Origin: Bacillus_BD sp050389805
GTDB taxonomy: Bacteria; Bacillota; Bacilli; Bacillales; Cytobacillaceae
Direction of reading: 5' to 3'
Assembly: GCF_050389805.1 (NCBI RefSeq)
Contig: NZ_CP130945.1
Span: forward strand, 1,550,001 to 1,614,000
Length of the DNA stretch: 64,000 nt
Part shown: positions 29,646 to 37,798 of the stretch, piece after piece
Layout: the number at the start of each line of letters is the position of its first letter
Numbering within the stretch: position 1 is the stretch's first letter
Program-made: the position numbers and the translations under genes
Notes under the pieces: generated by a model
Told to the model about the DNA's origin: nothing
What the model saw: only the letters and a program-made list of their open reading frames with translations
Database searches by the model: none

Positions 29646-31733
29646 ATGAAGGGGTTAATTGAAAAATATAAAATCAATGAGAATGAATTGAGTAAAATTC
29701 TAACGGCGATTATGGAATATGCCTGTTTAAAAGACGGTGATGGCTATTGGGTAGATGCCAATGAAGCCATTCACCATTTATTGGATATGCCACTAGGGGA
29801 ATTGATCGGCAAAAAAGATCAGGAGTTAGCGAAAAGGCTTCCTCGGTTTAAAGAAATATTTGAGGACTGTATTGTTTCAGATGAAGAAACGTGGAGTAAA
29901 AGGACCGTAACGGAGTTTGAATGGGAATTCTTAAATAAAGGCGGGATATATCAAATCGTAAAAGTTTATAAAATTCCCTTTTATCATCAGGATGGAAGTC
30001 GTAAGGCTATTTTAATGTTAGGGCAAGAAATTACTTTTTCGAAGCTAAAAGAGCTTGAATTAGATACCACGATCAAGGAGTTAGCCGACTTTAAGTTTGC
30101 CTTGGATGAATCATCCATTGTAGCCACGACCGATCATAAGGGGAAAATTTCGTACGTGAACCATAAGTTTTGTGAGATATCAAAATGCACTAGGGAAGAA
30201 TTGATTGGAAAGGATCACAGGATTATAAATTCTGGATATCATTCGAAAGCACATGTTCGGGAAATGTGGGAAACCATTCAAAATGGAAAGGTCTGGTACG
30301 GGGAATTTAGAAATCGAGCTAAAGATGGAACTTATTATTGGGTGAAAACGACCATTGTTCCTTTTGTTGATGCCAATGGCAAGCCTTATCAATATATGTC
30401 AATTCGGCAGGATATCTCGAAACAAAAGGAAATTGGGGAGCAAATTTTATTTAATGCCTACCATGATGAATTAACAGGCTTACGTAATCGACGCTGCTTC
30501 AGAGAGGAAATCATTCAATGGATTGCTCAAAGTAGGAAGAATGATCAATTGGCTTTGATTTTTATTGATTTAAACCGATTTAAATATATCAATGATACGT
30601 TAAGTCACATGGCTGGCGATCAATTGTTGATTGATGTAGCGAATCGTTTGCAGGAACACTTGACTCATCAAGCGGATTTGTATCGATTTGGAGGAGATGA
30701 ATTTATCATCGTTCTCAAAAATCAAACCAAACATGAAGTAGAGGAGTTTGTTCAACACATCCTTACCTTATTTTTACAACCGTTTTATTTACAGCAACGA
30801 AGGCTTTATATTACGGCCAGTCTTGGGGTCAGTCTTTATCCTGAAGATGCTTTAGATGCGAGTACGTTGTTGAAGAAAGCGGATAGTGCGATGTATCTAG
30901 CGAAAGAACACGGAGTTAACGGATACCAATTTTATCCATCCGGTACCTCTCGACATATATCAAAAAGAATGAATTTGGAAAGCGATTTAAGGCATGCGGT
31001 GAAGGAAAATGAGTTTGTTCTTTTTTATCAGCCTAAAATCCATTTACCATCTGGTCAAATTACAGGTGCAGAGGCGCTCATTCGCTGGAATCACCCGACA
31101 AAAGGGATGGTTTCACCTTCAGAGTTCATCCCGTTAGCTGAAGAAACAGGATTAATTATTCCCATGACAGAATGGGTATTAGAAGAAGCGTGCAAACAAA
31201 ATAAGAAATGGAAGATTGCGGGATTTTCAAATGTGAAAATGGGAGTAAATATTTCCTCTGTTTTGTTTAAAAAGGATATCGTGGGCATGGTGAATCATAT
31301 TTTAGATGATACGGGATTGCAGCCATCTGATTTGGATCTGGAAATTACGGAAAGCTCGATGCAAACACCGGAGTTAACGATTCCAATCCTTCATCAACTG
31401 AAAAGAATAGGCGTTTCCTTATCCATAGATGACTTTGGCACAGGGTATTCATCATTGGCCTATTTACGAGATTTTCCGATTGATCGTTTGAAAATCGATC
31501 GTTCCTTTGTTGCAGAGATAAGCAGCCGTGGTGAAGCGATTATTGACATGATTATTAATATGGCCGCGTATTTACAAGTTCGTGTGGTTGCGGAAGGCAT
31601 TGAAACACAAGAACAATTAAGCTATTTGAAAAATCTAAGCTGCAACGAGGGTCAAGGCTATCTTTTCAGCCGACCTGTTCCAGCTAAGGATTTTGAAAGG
31701 TTATTGTTTAGACAAAAGAAATCTGTTGTGTAA
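29646..31733 (+). CDS. PAS-GGDEF-EAL cyclic di-GMP protein
   Basis: A 695-residue cytoplasmic signalling protein. Two PAS domains (about residues 15-135 and 145-265, the second with the PAC end QYMSIRQDISKQ) sense an unknown signal. The GGDEF domain has the full active site (RFGGDEF, DLNRFKYINDT), so it can make cyclic di-GMP. The EAL domain also looks active: EALIRW, NISS, ITESS, DDFGTGYSS, KIDRSFV, EGIET and QGYLFSRP. Which activity dominates cannot be read. There are no membrane segments. The ATG at 29646 fits TAGGGG; an ATG at 29607 would add 13 residues. A family A repeat follows the stop. Confidence 0.9.
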   Translation: MKGLIEKYKINENELSKILTAIMEYACLKDGDGYWVDANEAIHHLLDMPLGELIGKKDQELAKRLPRFKEIFEDCIVSDEETWSKRTVTEFEWEFLNKGGIYQIVKVYKIPFYHQDGSRKAILMLGQEITFSKLKELELDTTIKELADFKFALDESSIVATTDHKGKISYVNHKFCEISKCTREELIGKDHRIINSGYHSKAHVREMWETIQNGKVWYGEFRNRAKDGTYYWVKTTIVPFVDANGKPYQYMSIRQDISKQKEIGEQILFNAYHDELTGLRNRRCFREEIIQWIAQSRKNDQLALIFIDLNRFKYINDTLSHMAGDQLLIDVANRLQEHLTHQADLYRFGGDEFIIVLKNQTKHEVEEFVQHILTLFLQPFYLQQRRLYITASLGVSLYPEDALDASTLLKKADSAMYLAKEHGVNGYQFYPSGTSRHISKRMNLESDLRHAVKENEFVLFYQPKIHLPSGQITGAEALIRWNHPTKGMVSPSEFIPLAEETGLIIPMTEWVLEEACKQNKKWKIAGFSNVKMGVNISSVLFKKDIVGMVNHILDDTGLQPSDLDLEITESSMQTPELTIPILHQLKRIGVSLSIDDFGTGYSSLAYLRDFPIDRLKIDRSFVAEISSRGEAIIDMIINMAAYLQVRVVAEGIETQEQLSYLKNLSCNEGQGYLFSRPVPAKDFERLLFRQKKSVV

Positions 31734-31736
31734 TGG

Positions 31737-31766
31737 GGTGCCAGGCACCTTCCATTTTATGGAAGG
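31737..31766 (+). repeat. Repeat family A, copy 2
   Basis: GGTGCCAGGCACC followed by TTCCATTTTATGGAA, four bases after the stop codon of the GGDEF-EAL gene and in the same orientation as in the other copies. No T run behind it, so termination here would be weak. Confidence 0.75.
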
Positions 31767-31797
31767 AGTTACAATCAGTAATTAATAGGAGTTTTAT

Positions 31798-32373
31798 ATG
31801 GAAATCACATTAATAAGACATGGTAAATCTTTATGGGTTGAAAATAAGCCTATCACTTGTCAAGAGTTTAAAAATTGGGTTGAAAAATATGATTGTCATG
31901 GGGTGTTTGAAGAGAAAACCTATCCTCCAAACACTCTTGAAAAATTAGATCAAGCAACTATGATTGTTACTAGTGATTTGAAAAGGGCGATTGAGTCTGC
32001 GAATTATTTAAATCCCCATTTACCAACGATTTCAGATCCTATTTTTCGTGAAATAGAACTACCTACTCCTTTAGCTAAATTCGGGGGATTAAAGTTACAT
32101 GCAAATATTTGGGCGGTCATGTTACGAGTGTTATGGTTCTGTGGGTATACACGTGGGTGCGAGTCTTTGAAAGATGCTACTAAAAGGGCTGAGAAGGCTG
32201 CAACGTTTTTAATTCAATGTGCAAACGAGCATCACTATGTCGTTTTGGTTGGACACGGATTTTTTAATAACTTGATTGGAAAGCAATTTAAAAAATTGGA
32301 GTGGAAGGGAAGGCATCAAACCAGTTCTGCGCATTGGGCTGCTACAACTTATTCGTTTAATCAGCATGTATAA
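31798..32373 (+). CDS. Histidine phosphatase family protein
   Basis: A 191-residue member of the phosphoglycerate mutase-like superfamily. The phospho-acceptor motif is at the N-terminus (LIRHGKS, His about residue 8), the second arginine is in TSDLKRAIESA, the glutamate in FREIELP, and the second catalytic histidine in VLVGHGFFNNL. The substrate is unknown. The ATG follows TAGGAG. A terminator at 32417 closes the gene. Confidence 0.85.
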   Translation: MEITLIRHGKSLWVENKPITCQEFKNWVEKYDCHGVFEEKTYPPNTLEKLDQATMIVTSDLKRAIESANYLNPHLPTISDPIFREIELPTPLAKFGGLKLHANIWAVMLRVLWFCGYTRGCESLKDATKRAEKAATFLIQCANEHHYVVLVGHGFFNNLIGKQFKKLEWKGRHQTSSAHWAATTYSFNQHV

Positions 32374-32416
32374 TAATTAAGTGCTAGACAATTTTCTTTC
32401 TGAAATATCATAGCTT

Positions 32417-32452
32417 AACCGATTTCTACTATTTATAAGAAATCGGTTTTTT
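32417..32452 (+). terminator. Terminator behind the histidine phosphatase gene
   Basis: An 11-bp stem AACCGATTTCT / AGAAATCGGTT with a 10-nt loop and a T run. Confidence 0.9.
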
Positions 32453-32614
32453 ATATTTAAGATAACTAAGAAATGAATAACGGTTTAACCGTGAAATGGA
32501 AAATTTATGAAGTTGATCCTAACATGAATTTTATTAGCCTAGTAAAGTAAAATTAAGAGCGTTGTTGTTCTATTCATCCTAATTTGTCAATGCATGTAAG
32601 GAGAGGAAAAAACC

Positions 32615-33937
32615 GTGCCAGTCATGCCTACAGTTTTAGCGGCAAAGATGACTCAAAAGGCGAGTCGATTGCTTAATAAAAGCGGGAGTAACATCCCTGG
32701 GGTCGTAGCGAGAAAAATCGATCCCAATATTTTAAGGAAATTAGCTAGTAAAACGGAGAAAATCGTTTTAATTAGTGGGACCAATGGGAAAACCACTACT
32801 TCTCAAATCATTGGCCATATCTTAAAAGAAAACGGATATCATATCATACATAATGCTGAAGGTTCCAATATGATTTCAGGGATTACGACAGCTTTTATCA
32901 ACCACGAAAAGTTTGTAATGAGAAAAAAAGCGGATATGGCCATTATTGAAATTGATGAAGGGTCTATTGCAAGAGTCTCCAAAGAAATTCGGTTCGATTT
33001 AATGGTCTTTACCAATTTCTTCCGTGATCAGCTCGACCGTTTTGGTGAAATTGATGCTTTGGTTAATAAAATTTGTGGGATTTTAAGTCAAACCTCAGCT
33101 AAGCTAATCCTTAATGCAGATGATCCCTTTACAAGCAGGTTGGGGCAAATTGGTTTGGACTGCGAATATTTTGGTATTGACAAAAATGCATTCTCTTTTG
33201 AGAACCATAATGTAACCGAATCGACTTATTGTCCTCAATGCGATGGACCACTTCGATATGATCATTATCATTATGGACAACTAGGTTATTATCATTGTGA
33301 ATGTGGTTTTAAACGCAAAAACCCAAAATATGAGCTAAACCATTTGGACATGGATAAAGGTTTATCGTTAAAAACGAATCATGGTGATTTTTCTATTCCC
33401 ATTTTAGGCTCCTATAATGCAATGAATACATTAGCAGCGATTAGTTTAGCCATTGAATTAGGGGTATCTTCCGAACAAATTCAAAGGGCTTTATCTACTT
33501 TTCAAATCGAAAATGGCAGAATGGAAGGGTTTCATCACAAAGAAAAACCAGTCATCTTAAATTTGGCTAAAAATCCAGCGGGGGTCAATGTGAGTTTGTC
33601 TGAATCGAATGGAAATCTGGATAGAAAACAATATTTATTGGTATTAAACGATACAGACAATGACGGGCAGGATGTTTCATGGATTTGGGATGCGGATTAC
33701 GAAAAAATTAATCCTAGTCTAACTGAACGAGTGATTTGCAGTGGATTACGTGCGGAAGATATGGCGGTGCGCATCAAATATACAGGATTTCCACAAGATA
33801 AGATTGAGATTATTAAAAATATCAATCAGGCTGTCGAAGAATTATTGAACAAACATGTGAATAGTTATATCGTTCCAAACTACACGGCGCTAGGACCAAC
33901 TAGAAAGGCGTTAGTCAAACGCTTAAGACACGGATAG
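32615..33937 (+). CDS. murT: Lipid II isoglutaminyl synthase subunit MurT
   Basis: The Mur-ligase-like subunit of the MurT/GatD complex, which amidates D-glutamate of the peptidoglycan stem peptide on lipid II. The 440-residue product has the ATP loop GTNGKTTTS (about residues 54-62), a Mur central domain (NFFRDQLDRFGEID), and a four-cysteine zinc ribbon insert (CPQCDGPLRYDHYHYG...YHCECGFK) diagnostic of MurT. The C-terminal MurT-type domain contains NLAKNPAGVNVSL and DNDGQDVSWIWD. AGGAGAGG precedes the GTG start. GatD follows 11 bases downstream; the two form one operon. Confidence 0.92.
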   Translation: MPVMPTVLAAKMTQKASRLLNKSGSNIPGVVARKIDPNILRKLASKTEKIVLISGTNGKTTTSQIIGHILKENGYHIIHNAEGSNMISGITTAFINHEKFVMRKKADMAIIEIDEGSIARVSKEIRFDLMVFTNFFRDQLDRFGEIDALVNKICGILSQTSAKLILNADDPFTSRLGQIGLDCEYFGIDKNAFSFENHNVTESTYCPQCDGPLRYDHYHYGQLGYYHCECGFKRKNPKYELNHLDMDKGLSLKTNHGDFSIPILGSYNAMNTLAAISLAIELGVSSEQIQRALSTFQIENGRMEGFHHKEKPVILNLAKNPAGVNVSLSESNGNLDRKQYLLVLNDTDNDGQDVSWIWDADYEKINPSLTERVICSGLRAEDMAVRIKYTGFPQDKIEIIKNINQAVEELLNKHVNSYIVPNYTALGPTRKALVKRLRHG

Positions 33938-33948
33938 GGGAGATAGGC

Positions 33949-34716
33949 TTGAGAAACAATGATCTTTCACGCCCGTTTAAATCATTGACTATGTTTCATT
34001 TTTTTCCAGATAAACTGAATCTCTATGGTGATCGTGGGAATGCACTATGTTTGGCAAAGAGATGTGATTGGCGCGGCATTCATTTAGTCATAAAAGAAAT
34101 TAGAAGAATGGATGAATGTTCATTAGAAGAAATGGATTTATTTTTAATTGGCGGGGGAAGTGATCGAGAGCAGGCACTCGTTACCCGTGAACTCAAAAAA
34201 ATGAAAGACGGATTAAAAGAAAAAATTGAGAACGGCGTCCCCGGACTAATGATTTGTGGTGGATATCAATTTTTGGGGAATCAATATATTGATTCGGTCG
34301 GCAATGAAATGGAAGGTTTAGGCATTTTAGATTTTTATACGGTCGCCAAATATCCAAGACTCGTGGGCAATGCGTTAATACGCTCCCCGCTGTTTGGGGA
34401 AATCGTTGGGTTTGAAAACCATGCAGGAAGGACCTATCATGGCTATCCAACACTGGGAAAGGTAGAAAAAGGCTTTGGAAATAATGAGGTAGATAAGGAA
34501 GAGGGATTATTCTATAAAAACATTATTGGCACCTATTTGCATGGTCCCATCCTTCCAAAAAATCCAACTATAGCTGACTATTTAATTCAAAAGGCTTTGG
34601 AATATCGATATGGCGCAGAACCCACCCTTGATTGGATGGTCCCTTTAGATGATCACTTAGAATATCTCGCTATGAAACAGGTTTGGGAACAAGTGCAAGG
34701 TTCGAAATTAATTTGA
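33949..34716 (+). CDS. gatD: Lipid II isoglutaminyl synthase subunit GatD
   Basis: The glutaminase subunit that supplies ammonia to MurT. The 255-residue class I amidotransferase has its nucleophile in MICGGYQFLG (cysteine about residue 102), the oxyanion region GGGSDREQ and the catalytic histidine in GTYLHGPILPKNP. The N-terminal HFFPDKLNLYGDRGN is typical of GatD. TTG start, with GGGGAGATAGG upstream overlapping the end of murT, so translation is probably coupled. A family B repeat, likely a terminator, follows. Confidence 0.92.
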   Translation: MRNNDLSRPFKSLTMFHFFPDKLNLYGDRGNALCLAKRCDWRGIHLVIKEIRRMDECSLEEMDLFLIGGGSDREQALVTRELKKMKDGLKEKIENGVPGLMICGGYQFLGNQYIDSVGNEMEGLGILDFYTVAKYPRLVGNALIRSPLFGEIVGFENHAGRTYHGYPTLGKVEKGFGNNEVDKEEGLFYKNIIGTYLHGPILPKNPTIADYLIQKALEYRYGAEPTLDWMVPLDDHLEYLAMKQVWEQVQGSKLI

Positions 34717-34723
34717 CAATAAA

Positions 34724-34781
34724 AGGGGTCAGATCCCTAGACTGTTAAAGTGTTGGTACAGCTGGGATCAGACCTCTTTTT
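34724..34781. repeat. Repeat family B, copy 1 (bidirectional terminator)
   Basis: AGGGGTCAGATCCC pairs with GGGATCAGACCTC around a loop containing CTGTTAAAGTGTTGGTACAG, followed by a T run. It lies between the convergent genes gatD and 34810-35082. Same family: 35187, 38740, 46389, 55410. Confidence 0.8.
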
Positions 34782-34809
34782 GAATGGTTGAGTGAAATTT
34801 AAGAATATT

Positions 34810-35082
34810 TTACCGAACAAGATTTTCATTCATTTTTTCAATTCCTCCTTTTATGTCATGTATTAGTTTATCTACGTAAATAATGGGTTCTTTATAGGGT
34901 AATCTTACTCTTAGCATTTCATAGTCGTTGTTTGCATTTTCTTCTCTTATGATAAAACTAAAAGTAATAACAGGAATGGAAATCATGTAGCTTTTACTGT
35001 GGAAGTCTTTCGTTATATACATCGTGGCTTTAGTGTCATTATTGAATACAGAATGGGTGATATCGATAAAAATGGTTTTCAA
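34810..35082 (-). CDS. Hypothetical 90-residue protein
   Basis: Starts MKTIFIDITHSVFNNDTKAT and contains strands YMISIPVITFSFIIRE and MLRVRLPYKEPIIYVD, ending with a charged helix. No family recognised. The first canonical start is a TTG at 35082, but the strong AGGAGGG lies 17 bases further upstream; an ATT codon closer to it would start MFINNLKTIF. The start is therefore uncertain. Confidence 0.5.
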   Translation of the reverse strand: MKTIFIDITHSVFNNDTKATMYITKDFHSKSYMISIPVITFSFIIREENANNDYEMLRVRLPYKEPIIYVDKLIHDIKGGIEKMNENLVR

Positions 35083-35186
35083 GTTGTTGATAAAAATGCC
35101 CTCCTATTATTTAAAAAATTTATCATTATTTGCATTTTCTATTATAATACTTAATAAGATCGATTTCTATTAAAACGATAACAAAA

Positions 35187-35242
35187 AGGGCAATCTTAAA
35201 GTCTGCTACTGTATAAACACAGCGGGGGAAGCTCTCTTTTTG
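35187..35242. repeat. Repeat family B, copy 5 (degenerate)
   Basis: The central GTCTGCTACTGTATAAACAC followed by AGCGGGGGA is clearly the family B core, but the outer arms (AGGGCAATC / AGCTCTC) no longer match well. It lies just left of the TnpB element. Confidence 0.6.
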
Positions 35243-35464
35243 TCTTGAGGGTTTAAAACTGTTTGTATATTTCGAGACATTTATAGACAAATGTTTTATT
35301 TATATATAGTAATGAAAATATAGGAATATTGGGATGATGCCTTTAAATTGATAACTCCTTATGAAAAATAACCTAGGAAAGGTTATCCTTTCATTCATTT
35401 TAATAAGCTAAAACGGAGGAACATTTTTGCTTTTTTATTAATCAAATGTATATTTCTAAAATGA

Positions 35465-35513
35465 TTGACAAATTATATAAAATTTTGTATATTTTAAGTA
35501 GAACATATGTTCC
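35465..35513 (+). promoter_or_regulatory. tnpB promoter with overlapping LexA-like box
   Basis: TTGACA (35465-35470), a 17-bp spacer and TATATT (35488-35493) form a near-consensus sigma-A promoter. GAACATATGTTC at 35501-35512 is a perfect 12-bp palindrome at the expected transcription start. It fits the Bacillus LexA/DinR consensus CGAACRNRYGTTYG except at the outermost positions. A further palindrome GAAACGTTTC lies at 35533-35542. Confidence 0.65.
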
Positions 35514-35665
35514 AATAACCATATAAATGGAAAGGAAACGTTTCAAATCGTTTAAGCACAGGATTGAAAGAAATAAAGTTAATTGATTCATTTTTTGGTA
35601 AATTATACGGAAGCAGAAGTCGTAAAAATGTCATCACCAAGACAAAGTGAAAGGGGCTATTCACG

Positions 35666-37207
35666 ATGTTACAAACTTACCAGACAAAGTTGAGGAGCGT
35701 CCTTCTGAATAACGGTTTGTGTCCAGAAGACTACCTCCAGGAATTCGGTAAGTTTTTTGGCATACTAGAACGTAAACTGTTTGTGCAATTATATGTAAAA
35801 AAACAAACCGTCTCTTCGATTAAATCTTCCTTTTCGAAACAGCATGGAATCACGGCAAGACAATTTAATTCTCTTCGGATTCAATTGGAAGGAAAAATTG
35901 ATTCAGTCAAAGAAAACACCAATTTCCGAATGGAACAATTAACGGTTAAGATCGCTGAAGTAGAGAAGTCCATTGATAAAAAGCATAAACAAAAAGAGAC
36001 ATGGTTGGAAAAGATTCAAAACCTGAGTCCAACAAATCCTCGTTTTGAGAACACCGTCAAAAGATATCAAAACATCAAGTTTGTCCTCCACCAAAAGAAG
36101 CGGAAATTACGAAATCTCCAACAGAAACGAGAAAAGTTAACATGTGACATAGAGGTTAATCGGGTAAGGATTTGTTTTGGCTCGAAGAAACTATTTCACA
36201 AGCAATTTCATCTAGAAGAGAACGGATACACATCCCATGAAGAATGGAAACATGAGTGGCAATGCGCACGGAGCGCTCAATTTCTCGTCGTTGGCTCGAA
36301 AGACGAAACGTTTGGAAATCAAAGTGCTTCCTACAATACAAAGAATGAACTTCGTTTACGTGTTGCCCGTTATTTTGAGGAAAAATACGGGAAGTATATT
36401 TGTATTCCCGATGTGTTGTTTCCCTATGGACAACCCTTTTTAGATGAAGCCAAGAAAGCGTATACCGGGATCACAAAAGGTGGTAAAACACAAAAATATT
36501 TTAAAGCAGTCACCTACCGTTTTGTACGAAAGAAAAAAGGATGGTATCTTTACGCAACAGTAGACAGAGATACATCCGAAATTGAGACCTCTAATCTTGG
36601 AGGGGCCATCGGAATTGATTTAAATGCAGGCTTTTTAACCGCGTGTGAAATTGATCGTTTTGGGAATCCATTACGAGAATGGAAGATTTCCTGTCCCATG
36701 TATGACAGAAGAAAAGAGCAGGTTTCAGCTTCATTGAGTGATGCCATTCAAAGTGTCTTACTATATGCAAAAGAAAACGGAAAACAAGTAGTGATTGAAA
36801 ACTTAAACTTCTCCAAGAAAAGAGTTGCATTAGGGGAAAAGAATAAAAAATATGCACGTATGTTATCTGGATTCGCTTATGCTCAATTTCAAGAGTTGAT
36901 CCAATCAAAAGCAAAAAAACTTGGTGTAGGTATCGTCTTGATCCATCCTGCTTATACAAGTCAAATTGGCCATATGAAGTTTATGGCTCGTTATGGTCTT
37001 AGTTCACACGGTTCCGCGGCCTGCATGATTGCGAGAAAATCCTTTCGCTTCCGGACAGAACAACCAAGATACGATACGGTATTAGGACTTCCAAAGACGT
37101 TTGACAAAGAAAAATCTAATTATAGAAAATGGATGAGCCTCACCCAATATATAAAAAGAAATTATGCGTTCCAAGACAAAATTGAACTATTAAAAGCAGA
37201 TCGTTAA
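35666..37207 (+). CDS. tnpB: TnpB-like RuvC protein, atypical subgroup
   Basis: A 513-residue protein related to IS200/IS605 OrfB/TnpB, the RNA-guided nucleases ancestral to Cas12. The N-terminal half has a helical, lysine-rich region with a coiled coil (about residues 80-160: KIAEVEKSIDKKHKQKE). RuvC-I is AIGIDLNAGFLTA (Asp about 318) and RuvC-II VVIENLNF (Glu about 378). Between RuvC-II and -III, TSQ is kept (HPAYTSQIG) but the CxxC zinc ribbon of TnpB is absent. At RuvC-III the usual D-x-x-AA reads LSSHGSAACMIARK, with histidine (about 448) in place of aspartate. By memory this is shared by a Firmicutes subgroup. AAAGGGG precedes the ATG. It is longer than usual TnpB (about 370-400). Confidence 0.85.
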   Translation: MLQTYQTKLRSVLLNNGLCPEDYLQEFGKFFGILERKLFVQLYVKKQTVSSIKSSFSKQHGITARQFNSLRIQLEGKIDSVKENTNFRMEQLTVKIAEVEKSIDKKHKQKETWLEKIQNLSPTNPRFENTVKRYQNIKFVLHQKKRKLRNLQQKREKLTCDIEVNRVRICFGSKKLFHKQFHLEENGYTSHEEWKHEWQCARSAQFLVVGSKDETFGNQSASYNTKNELRLRVARYFEEKYGKYICIPDVLFPYGQPFLDEAKKAYTGITKGGKTQKYFKAVTYRFVRKKKGWYLYATVDRDTSEIETSNLGGAIGIDLNAGFLTACEIDRFGNPLREWKISCPMYDRRKEQVSASLSDAIQSVLLYAKENGKQVVIENLNFSKKRVALGEKNKKYARMLSGFAYAQFQELIQSKAKKLGVGIVLIHPAYTSQIGHMKFMARYGLSSHGSAACMIARKSFRFRTEQPRYDTVLGLPKTFDKEKSNYRKWMSLTQYIKRNYAFQDKIELLKADR

Positions 37208-37563
37208 CTAGGTTGGAACGGGGGCAACGCTTCCCTGATACCTGTAAGGAATAAAGGGACCACGTACTTCCGTTCTCGTCACTTTTAGGCTTTTTTTCTA
37301 TAGCGAGGCTAACAGCCTGACAAGAGTACAGCGAGAACAAACTCCTGTATCCATTTACGTACGTTGCGCCAATAAGGGCATCGTCATGGGCATGTGACGG
37401 AAACGTTGAAATCTACTAGAGTGTAAAACTTATTTAGATGGATGTTTCCATTCTTGTTTTGGAGTGTGACTCTCCAACGTGATTCGTAAGAAAAACTGTT
37501 CGTCTTACGTGCAAGAGTTTTTCCTCTTGAACAGATTATTTTATAGAATGTCTATAAATGTCT
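37208..37563 (+). ncRNA. Candidate omega RNA (guide RNA) of the TnpB element
   Basis: About 350 nt of non-coding sequence between the tnpB stop and the right inverted repeat, in the position of TnpB-associated guide RNAs. It is rich in hairpins: GTTCTCG (37271) with CGAGAAC (37333) enclosing AGGCT/AGCCT; CGTCA/TGACG around 37381-37398; CGTAAGA/TCTTACG at 37486-37510; and CAAGAG-TTTTTC-CTCTTG at 37512-37529. The guide would be whatever follows the right end. No promoter of its own was identified; it could be cut from the tnpB mRNA. Confidence 0.5.
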
Positions 37564-37798
37564 ATGTTTTTAGGAACGGTTAAAAATGAGTATAGTATAA
37601 TGTGCAATGTATATAATTTACCTATTATTCCGTGAAACTAAACATTCAGATAATTAAAATGTAATAGGATCATATAAAAGAACGGTTTTACTATATTATT
37701 TTCAAAAAAAATGGAATGGTGTAAAGCTTTATCAAGGTCTTAAATACAGCTTCTCATTCAATATTGAATGTATGCTGACTATATACGAGGTGTATAAA

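Larger units (their letters stand above)
35275..37563 (+). mobile_element. TnpB-type element bounded by 15-bp inverted repeats
   Basis: AGACATTTATAGACA at 35275-35289 and its exact complement TGTCTATAAATGTCT at 37549-37563 enclose 2.29 kb containing a promoter, one tnpB-like gene and a structured non-coding tail. No Y1 transposase (TnpA) gene is inside, so the unit is of the IS1341-like or 'tnpB only' type. A left-end hairpin ATAACCT-AGGAA-AGGTTAT (35368-35386) and right-end hairpins (37487-37511, 37512-37529) recall IS200/IS605 ends. IS200/IS605 elements normally have no terminal inverted repeats, so the boundaries are inference. Confidence 0.5.

Noticed and set aside
35275..37563. A TnpA (Y1 transposase) or IS607 resolvase inside the TnpB element.
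   Set aside because: No open frame other than tnpB is present between the inverted repeats with a ribosome binding site or a HUH/serine recombinase motif.
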